Shown here: positions 47,174 to 56,465 of the stretch, piece after piece | How positions within the stretch are numbered: the stretch's first letter is position 1 | Layout: the number at the start of each line of letters is the position of its first letter | Assembly: GCA_977017575.1 (NCBI GenBank) | Contig: CDRNVI010000036.1 | Location: 143,207 to 207,206 of the forward strand | Direction: 5' to 3' | Length of the DNA stretch: 64,000 nucleotides | Source: Paramoeba atlantica | Lineage: Eukaryota; Discosea | Notes under the pieces: generated by a model | The model's database searches: none | What the model was told of the DNA's origin: nothing | What the model saw: the letters and a program-made list of their open reading frames with translations, nothing else | Program-made: the position numbers and the translations under genes

Positions 47174-47410
47174 TGTCCTAGCGAAGCAATGCAAGAAGGC
47201 AGTAGTCTATGGTTTGTAAAAGGACAAACCGAAAACCATGAGTAAGATAATACAAAGAGAATCAATTACACAAACAATGTAACTTGTTGACACAATACCA
47301 AAATCCCCATTTCTCATTCCGTTTCTGTAAACCTGTATCCATTATTCTTAAAGAACGTACTCTACAAAATTAGGGTTGTACCCCTATGCGCAGTCGTACC
47401 CTTATGCACC

Positions 47411-48766
47411 TCATCGCTTCACAGTCCTCTTTTTTTTGGAGTGTGATGATCCCAATCGGAATACGCACAGTAAAGGGGGAATCTCTGGTTTCTCAAACGC
47501 CACGAAGTCATTATTTCGCAAGTTCACCTCTAGCATCCCGTTGGGCAAATGTCGCAGATCCGCGGTCCCGTCGAGTTGATTATACTCTAACCGAAGCGAT
47601 GTAAGGGCGGGCGGCAGGTTCGCCAAATTCACCGGCCCTGTGAGCTGATTATGGTCCAGTCGAAGCATCTGCAGCCCACCGGGAAGCATCTCGAATTGCA
47701 CCGGCCCACTCAGCCTATTGTGGTCCACCCGCAGATCCAGAAGTTGGCCAGGTAGCCCGGTTAGATCCACGCCCCCCTCGAACTCGTTATGGTTCACATA
47801 AAGCGTCTCCATCTCCAGTGGCAGATGTCGCAAACCCAGCCCCCCGGTCAAATTATTATGATCGACCCGAAGAAACGATAAACCCGGCGGAAGGTTATCC
47901 AGCCCCAACCCTCCACTAAACTCATTCTTCTCCAGGTGCGCATACGCCAATCGAGGCGGGAGATGGGTCAAATCCAACGCCCCGCTTAACCGGTTATGGT
48001 CCACGTAGATATCACTCAGCGCCTCCGGGAGTCGGGTGAAATCCACCGCCCCCTCGAACGCGTTATGCTCCAGCCGGACATACTCCAGCGACGGGGGGAG
48101 CGCACTGAGGCACAGGTGACCGCTCAGCGCGTTGTGGTCCAGATACAAATCCTGCAGGGTCTTGGGTAAATTCCGCAGCTCCACGGGCCCGGTGAATTGA
48201 TTATGATCCAGTCGGATGTACTCCAACAACGGGGGAAGGGCCTCGAGGGAGATCCCCCCCTCGAAACGGTTACGATTTAACCCGAGATAGGTAAGCGGAG
48301 GGGGCAGCGAGGTGAGCTCGAGCTCCCCGTGGAGATGATTATTCCCGAGACGAATATCGGAGAGGTTGCCGGGGAGAGAGCGTAAATCAAGGCACCCGGT
48401 AAATTCGTTGTGGTCCCCGTAAAGGGTTTCCAGGGTGGGGGGGAGCTCGGGGAGGGAAAGACCCCCGTCGAGTTCATTTCCTTTGAGGTCGAGATAGAGC
48501 AGGGTGTCGGGGATGTAGCTCCAGGAGAGGTTCCCGGAGAGCTCACGTTCGTTCCATGCCATGTCCTCCAGGACTCCCGCATCGGAGCACGTGATGCCGT
48601 CCCAACGACACGCCGCACGACGGGAGTGCCAGGAGCGGTGCGGGTTGTTAAGGTGCTGGATAAAACGCTCCAGGTAGTACTCGGCGGGCATGACGGCACC
48701 GCGAACGCGCCCGCGTCGTGGTTCGTCGGATGTCAAGGTCACGGGGAGGTGTGTGAATGTCGGCAT
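47411..48766 (-). CDS. LRR-family protein with 14 regular 23-residue repeats
   Basis: About 451 residues from MPTFTHLPVTLTSDEPRRGR at 48766; the frame is open to 48817. The N-terminal cap contains NNPHRSWHSRRAACRWDGIT with a Cys, then LSGNLSWSYIPDTLLYLDL, comparable in layout to the plant-type LRRNT_2 cap. Then come 14 LRR units of 23 residues plus a partial one, of consensus LxxLRLDHNxFxGxVDLxxL plus PP. The unit length hardly varies. Position 13 tends to alternate Phe and Leu between neighbouring units, suggesting growth by two-unit (46-residue) duplication. There is no signal peptide or membrane anchor, so it is probably intracellular unless exported otherwise. The ligand is unknown. Confidence 0.88.
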   Translation of the reverse strand: MPTFTHLPVTLTSDEPRRGRVRGAVMPAEYYLERFIQHLNNPHRSWHSRRAACRWDGITCSDAGVLEDMAWNERELSGNLSWSYIPDTLLYLDLKGNELDGGLSLPELPPTLETLYGDHNEFTGCLDLRSLPGNLSDIRLGNNHLHGELELTSLPPPLTYLGLNRNRFEGGISLEALPPLLEYIRLDHNQFTGPVELRNLPKTLQDLYLDHNALSGHLCLSALPPSLEYVRLEHNAFEGAVDFTRLPEALSDIYVDHNRLSGALDLTHLPPRLAYAHLEKNEFSGGLGLDNLPPGLSFLRVDHNNLTGGLGLRHLPLEMETLYVNHNEFEGGVDLTGLPGQLLDLRVDHNRLSGPVQFEMLPGGLQMLRLDHNQLTGPVNLANLPPALTSLRLEYNQLDGTADLRHLPNGMLEVNLRNNDFVAFEKPEIPPLLCVFRLGSSHSKKKRTVKR

Positions 48767-48983
48767 ATGAGTCGGATGTAAAAAGAATTGAAAAATCTTT
48801 AGATTTTGTGATTGCAATGGTACTGGTGTCTTCTTGTTTAATGTGTTTTACGGAGATATTTTTGTATATTGTCACTCCCCCGATTATTCAAGGAAGTTTT
48901 TGGTCTGCCTCGGGCATTTGAGTACTGTTGCGAAATTATGTGATGAGGGTAACGGCTGAAGCAAAATTCGTTTTTTCCATAAA

Positions 48984-49535
48984 TACTGTACCCCGTTTAT
49001 AATAGCCTCGCTTTTACCCAAATGAACCTACAAAGGGGGGAGGGCGATTGAAGATTAAGAGTTGGCACAGAAATCACCCTACATTAGGGAGCGAGGAACC
49101 AGGAACTATTCAATCGCTAAGTGGGCCCCGGCGCCCTTCCAAAGTAAAATGTCCAGCACGAACACGCGCCATATCTCGAAGAACCATATGAAAATATCAA
49201 AATACAGGGGCGGTTGTTGATCTTGCCCCCTCCTGGGAAATTTTAATTTTTTTATCCGTTTTTGCAGAGTGTTTTTTGGACCCAGGGGGCACCAATGGGT
49301 CTCTATAAAAAAAGGCGGCAAAGCTCTTCGCTAGGGGAACGAGATCTCTTCAATGCTGCAAAGATGAGCAAAAACGGATAAAAAAATTAAAATTTCCCAG
49401 GAGGGGGCAAGATCAACCGCCCCTGTATTTAAGACAGTGCAAGAAAATTAAAAAAAATCTTCCCCAGTTTGTCAAAAAAAGAACCCATAAAGGGGGGGAG
49501 GGGTCGAGGCTATTATAAACAGGGGGGGTACAGTA
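48984..49535. mobile_element. 552-bp mariner-type MITE with nested palindrome
   Basis: Left end TACTGTACCCC then GTTTATAATAGCCTCG; the right end reversed gives TACTGTACCCCCCC, TGTTTATAATAGCCTCG. Both start with TA. Inside is a second inverted repeat, 49201-49264 against 49368-49429, about 62 bp per arm (left arm begins AATACAGGGGCGGTTG). The space between the arms includes the GGCGGCAAAG/CTCTTCGCTAGGGG block shared with the 33-kb element. No coding capacity. Confidence 0.8.
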
Positions 49536-49609
49536 TGTTCAAAAATCGCTCAAAATCTGTTGAAAAACTTGAACTGACAACCTGAGCTTAAAAAGCACAC
49601 TATACATAC

Positions 49610-50160
49610 ACGCGAGCGCAAAGCTTTTTTAAATTTTAAAGCACGTGCAGCAATGCATTCCCCGCCATTACACTTCCAACTTCCGCTTCCTTGCTCTGCA
49701 TAGGCCTGCACCCGATCTTCTCTCCGGGCGGCTTTCCGGCCCAACATGCCACCTTCACGCTTCGAGCGCTTCTTGACGATTGAGTCGCGCACCCCAGTGT
49801 TTGTGTATACACCTTCCTCAGTGACCCACTGCCGACGGTGGTTCACGCTTTCCCACTAGTAGTCTCCCCGGAGACGAATATTGTGACGAGCGCCGTCCGT
49901 CCAAATTCAGGTAAATTCTGTAATTCCGGGTACAAGAGAAGCGGAAGTGCGATCTGGAACTATTTGCATCAAAATTTCGGTTAATTTGCTTTTTTCTTGC
50001 AACACACAGGGGTGAAAATCCCATGGTGGGGGGTATAAAATTCGTAGAAAATGTCCCTTGTATTTTTCACCCTTGTATGACCTTTTGAACCACCAACTTA
50101 TGGTTTTGTAGCCACTCCACGCATTGCTTTTCGGTCCAAGTTGAAATCTTACTTATTGTT
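49610..50160 (-). pseudogene. Merlin/ISXO2-like transposase remnant
   Basis: Translating the minus strand gives, in one main frame, IFTPVLQEKSKLTEILMQIV, PDRTSASLVPGITEFT, a stop, IWTDGARHNIRLRGDY, a stop, then ESVNHRRQWVTEEGVYTNTG. This follows the Merlin/IS1595-ISXO2 order: WVFG..., VPDRSAATL, the second catalytic Asp in TDGWRAY, and VNHS...HTNTIE. The third catalytic residue (E of TNTIE) appears lost by a small shift (TNTGVRDS). Upstream KISTWTEKQCVEWLQNHK resembles an ISXO2 N-terminus, and the first catalytic Asp region is missing. It lies between a MITE and a host gene; clearly dead. Confidence 0.7.
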
Positions 50161-50333
50161 AGCTTTCGTCGACAAGAAAATCAAACACATCCCGTGCAAG
50201 GCATGTAAAGATAGACCAAGCAACTGAAAATGACGAAACGAATAGCGAAAAAAAATTAGTATTTGGAGAGAACTTTTAAAAATTTGGCGGAAAAGCAGGG
50301 ACATTTGACCAAATCCATTATTAACTTTCCAGC

Positions 50334-51938
50334 TCATAAAACGAGAAATAGACCCGTTTCAACCAAGCTTTTGCATAGTAAAGCGCGATTGTCGCGCACG
50401 TCATTTTTAGAGAAATGTCTTGTGTCAAAACTCAACTCATCTATTGGCATAGGGTCTGGATAGGCGCAAAGGATCTGTGAAAGAGCATTGGCGAAAGTGA
50501 TTTCAAACCGTAGCATTCCAACGGGCTCGTGGCTGGATCCTCTGCGCACAGTCCTAGGGCAGTGTGTACGTTTTCTATTTCCCTCCGTTTCAGGTACGTT
50601 TTCTATAGGAGAGACGTAATACATGCGACACTCTCCGGCTTCCAGACATACTCGTACGGACTGTCTAGCCAAAAGACGAATCACCTTTTCTGGACGTCTA
50701 AAGTTAGAATCCTCATACATGTACGTATTGACATTCTGTTCTTTAAGCCTAAGAATTGGATGCGTATGGGTGAGATTGCTCTTCATATATTGATCCATTG
50801 CAAGAGATAGGACATCTTTCTTCATTACCAAGGGCGCGAACTCCCTTCGCTTACATTTGATTGCATTTGTTTGCGCTTCGTTTGCTGTATCTTCAATACT
50901 TCCAGGCAACGATGCGCTTAAAACGTCGAATACATCTTCAACAAAATTTGCAATACAAGCAGAAAACCCTGTCTCATCACAGTCATGACACAATTCATTA
51001 CCATCATATATTTTTCTGGGTAATCTTGTTGTAGGGTCGAACGCAGTGCCAAAGGCAAAAGGAATCTCATAAGAAATTGTACGACGAGCATTCGAGTTAT
51101 TTTCAGCAATTTTTTCAACCGCCATATGAAAAAGACTATGTAAGTAATCTATGTAGGTATTTCGTTGATTTGCACTCAATGTGACGTGAAGAGAGTGTAT
51201 GTCAGGAAACGACTGTGCGTAGTGTATAGTTCCCCGCGGTAGATACAAAATATCACCAACCTCGAGTTCGTATTGGAAGTCAGGGGGTCCTATGTCATCC
51301 TCAAAGAAGTCTTCACTGGGATACCGAGGACGGGTTCCGTCGTAAGAATACACAGACCACTTTTTTCTGCCTTCAGTCTGTATGATAAATACGTCAACAT
51401 CATCAAAATGAGGGGCGAATCCTTGAGCGCCTGCTGGAGTGTAATAAGTGTTGGCACCACAGTAGCAGCCCAACACATCCTCCATGGACCGGAGTAGGCG
51501 ACGCATGCGCGCACTGTAGCTCTGTGGATGCAAGAAACGCACACTCCATCCCTGTCCCATTGCATTTCGAAGAAACTTTTTCCCTGGAATCGGATTCGGA
51601 ATATTCGGAAAACTTAATCTTGTGTGCTCATCGCTATCATAGCGCACAATGTCAAGATCATGTCCGGGCTGCAACGAACCATTATTGACGGCAAACATCA
51701 TGTTCTTTGTTCCAAATAACTTTCTAATGGTTGAGCCTTTGAAGAAGAATGAAGTTTCAATTCCACTTTTGCAAAAGTTTGACAGACTTTCTGCTGGAGG
51801 AAATAGTTTTTGAACGATGCGACGTGACACGTCGTGGGCGCGCGGCGACCTCCTTGAAGTAGAACGAAACGATTTCGGTGCACCCACTTTGTTCCCGCGA
51901 AAATCCGAAGATGTAGAAAGGTTCATTTGTTCACGCAT
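50334..51938 (-). CDS. RIOX: JmjC ribosomal oxygenase (NO66/MINA type)
   Basis: A 2-oxoglutarate/Fe(II) hydroxylase of the RIOX group, which hydroxylates histidines in ribosomal proteins. The preferred start is MREQMNLSTSSDFRGN at 51938; the frame is open to 51986. YYTPAGAQGFAPHFDDVDVF contains the iron ligands His and Asp (193 and 195 counted from the upstream Met), followed by QTEGRKKWSVY. The distal His is in LPRGTIHYAQSFP (255), followed by SLHVTLSANQRNT, all as in human NO66 (PRGTIHQAQ ... SLHLTVSTYQRN). A basic N-terminus (RSTSRRSPRAHDVSRR) fits nucleolar localisation. The C-terminal part is the winged-helix and dimer region, poorly conserved. Confidence 0.9.
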   Translation of the reverse strand: MREQMNLSTSSDFRGNKVGAPKSFRSTSRRSPRAHDVSRRIVQKLFPPAESLSNFCKSGIETSFFFKGSTIRKLFGTKNMMFAVNNGSLQPGHDLDIVRYDSDEHTRLSFPNIPNPIPGKKFLRNAMGQGWSVRFLHPQSYSARMRRLLRSMEDVLGCYCGANTYYTPAGAQGFAPHFDDVDVFIIQTEGRKKWSVYSYDGTRPRYPSEDFFEDDIGPPDFQYELEVGDILYLPRGTIHYAQSFPDIHSLHVTLSANQRNTYIDYLHSLFHMAVEKIAENNSNARRTISYEIPFAFGTAFDPTTRLPRKIYDGNELCHDCDETGFSACIANFVEDVFDVLSASLPGSIEDTANEAQTNAIKCKRREFAPLVMKKDVLSLAMDQYMKSNLTHTHPILRLKEQNVNTYMYEDSNFRRPEKVIRLLARQSVRVCLEAGECRMYYVSPIENVPETEGNRKRTHCPRTVRRGSSHEPVGMLRFEITFANALSQILCAYPDPMPIDELSFDTRHFSKNDVRDNRALLCKSLVETGLFLVL

Positions 51939-51986
51939 AGATAAATATCCTGATACATAAATTAAGCAGCTACTGAGCCGGCACAC

Positions 51987-52474
51987 TCTACTGCACCAAT
52001 ATACTGACAGAGATAAAGTACTTTAACAGGGATAATAGTATTATAATACTACATTATAGTACTACTGTATGTAGCACTATAATTATAGATATTGTAGATT
52101 TTCAGACCCCTGGATAATACTTACTTTTAAGCGCCTCTCCGCTTAGCATGAAATTTCCACCCGTTTACATCCATTCTTCACAAATGCACTGGGCTCAATC
52201 ATACAGATTAATAACATGGTTAGCTAACTTGCCTACAATAAAAAAAAGTGTATATTCCAATAGTTCAATAAAAAAACCATTCTTATTCTCTAACTAACAG
52301 TATAGCTAGTGGGTAGTGCTGTGCAATTTAGGTACTAATCCTCCGCTTATTGTACTAAACTGTGTAAGTAATAGTAACAAATCGTTTCTAGTAGAATCTA
52401 CAAAGAACTATGCAATCGCGCCTATAAAAACATTGGTACATCACATGCCAGAACTAAAAGGTTAATGAAAAAAA
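51987..52474. other. Intergenic gap of about 490 bp
   Basis: Very AT-rich. A TACTGTA/TATAGTACTAC-type dyad cluster lies at about 52030-52095, next to the RIOX start. The rest, towards 52470, shows nothing recognisable. Confidence 0.35.
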
Positions 52475-53227
52475 TTATTCTGTGATATGGATACTTGTGT
52501 GCTTTACATTCGTGAACTTTGGAAGAAATGATTTCTTTACGCTCCCAGATAACCCCCAGAGGCTTTCTAACTTCTGCCCCTGTGTACCCAAAGATGATGG
52601 CAAATGCTGCAGCACAACGGCACCCGAAAACTTATTATTTGCAACGCTCAAGTCGAGTATCGAAGTGGGCAGTGCTGTTAAATCAACAGCTCCGGTCAAA
52701 AGGTTACTTTCAAGATGCAGGCTACACATATATGCCGGAAGCTTAGTAAGAATCGGTTGTGTCCGAGATCCAATCTATACATTGTATTTGGCAGCGATGT
52801 CAAATCCAATGATCCTGAAAACCTATTCCACTTAAAGATAAACGATACAGATTTGATGGAAGATTACTGAGGGATACATTTCCAATCAGCCCCTCTGATT
52901 TCGGAAACGAGACATCAAAAATTGCGACTGTTCGCGGGAGATATGCGAAATGCAATGTACCACGCAAATTTCGAATGTCCCAAATTTCCTCGTCATACGC
53001 TGGATCATAACCAAATCCACCAATCACATGATGTTCCACTTAAGCTCAGAGACGTTACCTTGTTCATCGCACGTCACATACTCCCAATCGCACGCTGTTA
53101 CTTCCGTATTCCAAGATTTGTGTGGGTTTGCGATATCTTGTACCAGTTCTGAGAGCTCGTATTCTTGTGGCAAATTCGCGGCGCTCACTTTTGCGGGGCG
53201 TGACTTAGAAGTCTGTAACACGTTCAT
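52475..53227 (-). pseudogene. Frameshifted LRR-family gene
   Basis: Three pieces of one LRR gene in two frames. 53024-53227 encodes the cap: LPQEYELSELVQDIANPHKS, W, then a CDWEYVTCDEQGNVSELKWN segment. 52800-53039, in another frame, continues IRNLRGTLHFAYLPRTVAIF and IGNVSLSNLPSNLYRLSLSG. 52475-52729, back in the first frame, has LHLESNLLTGAVDLTALPTS, ILDLSVANNKFSGAVVLQHL. At least two frameshifts separate them, and the C-terminus drifts into non-LRR sequence. Compared with the 47.4-kb copy, only about five repeats remain. The order is preserved, so this is decay in place. Confidence 0.75.
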
Positions 53228-53501
53228 GCAAGACGATAAAATAAGGAACGAATCAGTAAGGATTTACTGACATTAAAGAAATAATCGTTTACATGCACAT
53301 TTGCTATGTGGAAACATCACGATGAAAATACTACTGAGACGGATCGAAACGTTTACTACTCCAGTCCAAGAGAATGTCGTAAAAGATGGACAATGGTGTC
53401 TTATTAACGCAAATCTTGAGTCGCAAGACTAGATCGTTCTTGTTTATACGCATGAAGGCACGAGAAATGACAAACTTTTTATGGAAAAAACGTTGCCTTG
53501 A

Positions 53502-53801
53502 TTAAAATATCCCTAAAAATCTCTTCCGTTTCTTCTCGGTATGCTCATAGTGTAATTTCATGCATGATTCGTATGCCGCAAGTGACTCTTGGCATTCATA
53601 AATCGACTCTTCAACAGGTCTATTTCTGTCATCAAGTGCTTGGCTTGAATGAGAAAAACATTTAAAAAAATCTTCCGCCGGCGCTTTGCAACGTGGCACC
53701 ACTAACGGAAAAAATGAAGGCAATTTTTCAATCGGTGTGCTCTCAGAAGTTGTCTCATGTGAAGCAGGTGGGGGTGGGTTAGTAACGTCGATACTCAACA
53801 T
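53502..53801 (-). CDS. Twin CX9C (CHCH) mitochondrial protein
   Basis: A 99-residue protein with two CX9C pairs: Cys38-Cys48 (CKAPAEDFFKC) and Cys70-Cys80 (CQESLAAYESC), each on a predicted helix. Twin CX9C proteins are imported into the mitochondrial intermembrane space by Mia40/Erv1-type oxidation and serve as respiratory-chain subunits or assembly factors. The N-terminal 35 residues are Pro/Ser-rich and probably disordered, and the basic C-terminus reads EKKRKRFLGIF. The exact member is not identifiable. Confidence 0.82.
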   Translation of the reverse strand: MLSIDVTNPPPPASHETTSESTPIEKLPSFFPLVVPRCKAPAEDFFKCFSHSSQALDDRNRPVEESIYECQESLAAYESCMKLHYEHTEKKRKRFLGIF

Positions 53802-54065
53802 TTGTTTGGTAGGACCAGAGGAATGAAAGATTTTCTAAGGTATCAACCTTATGGGACCACCTGAATGTGTAAAATCACTTGTTGTGACCCCTCTTACAAA
53901 CCTTTACTTACCTTTACTTACCTAGTACTACTGTCAAATACTTTACAAAATGAATTTCTACACGCACGGTGGAAAAAAATAGAGGTACTTTTCAACCCTC
54001 TACACTGTATGTTACAGTTGACAAAAACCGAAGTTTACTCCACCTTAGTTCAAGTGCATTAAGTT

Positions 54066-56114
54066 TTACGAGGAAATAGCAGGTAAACGGAAACCAAGTT
54101 GTGCTTCTGTGCTTGGCTTCATGCTGATACCTGTGTCTAGTATCAAACTTAAAGCTTCAGCGTCAAGTCGCAGCTTCTTATATTGCATGCGTCGCACTGA
54201 TTCGTGTAGCAGGCTTCTCAAATAAGAAATTTGCATACAAGCATCAAAATTTCTTAAGAAGATATCTCGAAATTGTAGACTATCGTATGGTGCACTAGTT
54301 TCTCTATTCCTGGAAGATTCGTCCCTCAGGTACGGCATCTTTACGTAATATTCATTATACTCATATCGAGATATACGCTTCGGATCATGTAGGGACGCAT
54401 GACGCAACCTTTCGAAACGAACACAATGCTCATTTCCGAGGTCAGTTCTAATTTTATCTTCAAATTCTTTTTCCACTGTTTGTACATTTTGCTTCGAACG
54501 CGTCAAAATTGTATTCGTATGAGCCTGAGTCTCAGTTATTCGTTCTTCCAGGCCTCGTAATACGGACTCCGAGTTGACATTGCGATATATTTGAATTTTT
54601 TGAACATCAAAGTTTTTCGCTTCTTCGCTGATGAACCTTACCATAGATGATTCTATGCTGTACCTCCGAGCCTCTGCCCATTCCAAGAGTGATATAAACC
54701 AGGGAAGCTTTCTCATGTTCCGCTCTTGCAAAGTACAATAAAAATTGTACAGACGGTCATGCTGAACTCGAGAGTATACCTGCAATAAGGCTCCTGCCAC
54801 ATCCTCATTTATGCTTCGTAAATCTTCCAATAAAGGTTCAAACTTCGATAATTGTTCCGACGGATTCACAGTATTCATTGTCCACGTTAGAAGTCTTGCT
54901 AGCAAACTATTAGCGTCGGAATCTATCATACCCTTTTCTACGCACTCGTTCAGAATTGTCTCAAAATCAAGAACCCCAAACCGGGCTAGCATGTGCAAAC
55001 ATATGTGGGTACTCTGCCTCACAGTCTGCCGTAACGCTTTCACTTCCACAGTTTCTTTCAACAAATCGACCGTAGTTAAGCGCTCAAGCACGACCCGGAT
55101 AAGCGATACGTTTCGCGTTTTATGCGTAGCACGTGATATTGTAGAAACCACTCCCTGGGAGGGAACATACTCGGGTCTCCGGCTTAAGATTCGGGCTGCA
55201 GTGTCCAAGACGGTCTCGCTCTTTCCATCCGCATTCAGAGTATGTCCCCAGGAGACCCATATTGCCTCATCCACTTCTTCATCATTGATCGAGCGTTTCC
55301 TGCAATACGCAGTGTAATACTCAGTTGCAAGAGTGGAGTTACGAAGGCGCTCACAGCTTCGCAGCAAAGTAAGCGTCACATGCGAAAGTGCAGGAGACAC
55401 AGGACAAAAGATAAGAAAATGGGAATAAAGATAGTGGTAAAAGGAACATTCCCCTTCGTCGATCGTACCATACCTACAGAATCGAGAAATCGAGGAAACT
55501 ACTACTTCATCGTCATTTGGCAGAGTTGAAGCGAGCCTATTTCCCAGAAAAGATTCTCTACAATCCTTGGTTGGTATGTTCGACGAATCACTTTGCTCGT
55601 TCGTCGAGGAAAGCACGAAAGGAACCACATTTCGTACAATGCTGAGCAGATAGAAGGCAGCTTTGCGGTGCTCGAACGTCTCCTTTGGATTTTTCACAGA
55701 TAAAAGCACTGCTCGCCACAGAGCTCGACACAGTGCTAGTTGAGAAACTATATCATCCTGATCCGAAGTAAGTTTGCTCATAGCGCCCCTCACCAGGGCG
55801 AGAATATGACTTGAGTATCCCGTATCGTATGCACAGTCCACTGCATTGTCAAAAAGACATAGCTTTCGAAGTGAGGGTGAATTGTAGCCGGCCAGAAATA
55901 GCTTCACCACAGCTTCGCTCAGGTGCGCTTGGCGTCCGAGCTGTGCGGCTTGAGACATAGCCCAAGTGGGAATGCTGTGAGATTTCTCGCGCATCGCTTC
56001 GAGGAGCGGGAGCAATTTTTTTGAATCCGGCGAAGATCTGTTCAGAGAACTCAAGGCGGAGGTAAGATCAGACACGCCTGCGTTGCAAAAGAAACGTACA
56101 GAACGCTTCAACAT
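54066..56114 (-). CDS. Mitochondrial helical protein, unknown
   Basis: A 682-residue protein beginning MLKRSVRFFCNAGVSDLTSA, a good mitochondrial presequence. The rest is almost entirely alpha-helical with Leu/Ala/Ser-rich helices of repeat-like spacing. This recalls helical-repeat organellar RNA-binding proteins (PPR, OPR or RAP groups), which are numerous in kinetoplastid mitochondria, but I find no clear 35-residue PPR periodicity or RAP domain. Near the C-terminus a charged segment (RISRYEYNEYYVKMPYLRDE) stands out. Function unknown. Confidence 0.8.
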   Translation of the reverse strand: MLKRSVRFFCNAGVSDLTSALSSLNRSSPDSKKLLPLLEAMREKSHSIPTWAMSQAAQLGRQAHLSEAVVKLFLAGYNSPSLRKLCLFDNAVDCAYDTGYSSHILALVRGAMSKLTSDQDDIVSQLALCRALWRAVLLSVKNPKETFEHRKAAFYLLSIVRNVVPFVLSSTNEQSDSSNIPTKDCRESFLGNRLASTLPNDDEVVVSSISRFCRYGTIDEGECSFYHYLYSHFLIFCPVSPALSHVTLTLLRSCERLRNSTLATEYYTAYCRKRSINDEEVDEAIWVSWGHTLNADGKSETVLDTAARILSRRPEYVPSQGVVSTISRATHKTRNVSLIRVVLERLTTVDLLKETVEVKALRQTVRQSTHICLHMLARFGVLDFETILNECVEKGMIDSDANSLLARLLTWTMNTVNPSEQLSKFEPLLEDLRSINEDVAGALLQVYSRVQHDRLYNFYCTLQERNMRKLPWFISLLEWAEARRYSIESSMVRFISEEAKNFDVQKIQIYRNVNSESVLRGLEERITETQAHTNTILTRSKQNVQTVEKEFEDKIRTDLGNEHCVRFERLRHASLHDPKRISRYEYNEYYVKMPYLRDESSRNRETSAPYDSLQFRDIFLRNFDACMQISYLRSLLHESVRRMQYKKLRLDAEALSLILDTGISMKPSTEAQLGFRLPAISS

Positions 56115-56465
56115 AGCAATGCAGCTACCTGAAAAGTCTTACATATCGTGGGTTGCCTAGAAATTTGAATAGCGGGAGCGAGTCTTATGAACAATGTTCT
56201 TCGGAACAAAGGGGGCAATGAATTGTCGCACCATAATATCGCTTATGATCATAAAGGAATGTGTTGTACCAAAATAGGGAAAGGAATGTCCAGTATCACG
56301 TAGAAAAGGCAAGAAATCAAAGTCATGAAAAGCAAAGAAACTCCTCGTCAGAAAATTATGAAAACGTACAGGGTATATTGCATTGCAGAACGCTTTGTAG
56401 ATAGTAGTGTGAAACCCCTTATATCCTACAGTGCTTCCATGCATTTGTACATTGTAGTATTCTAC
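56115..56465. other. Intergenic gap of about 350 bp
   Basis: AT-rich and without a credible frame; no RNA gene or repeat seen. It holds the 3' end of the AMPK gamma transcript. Confidence 0.35.
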
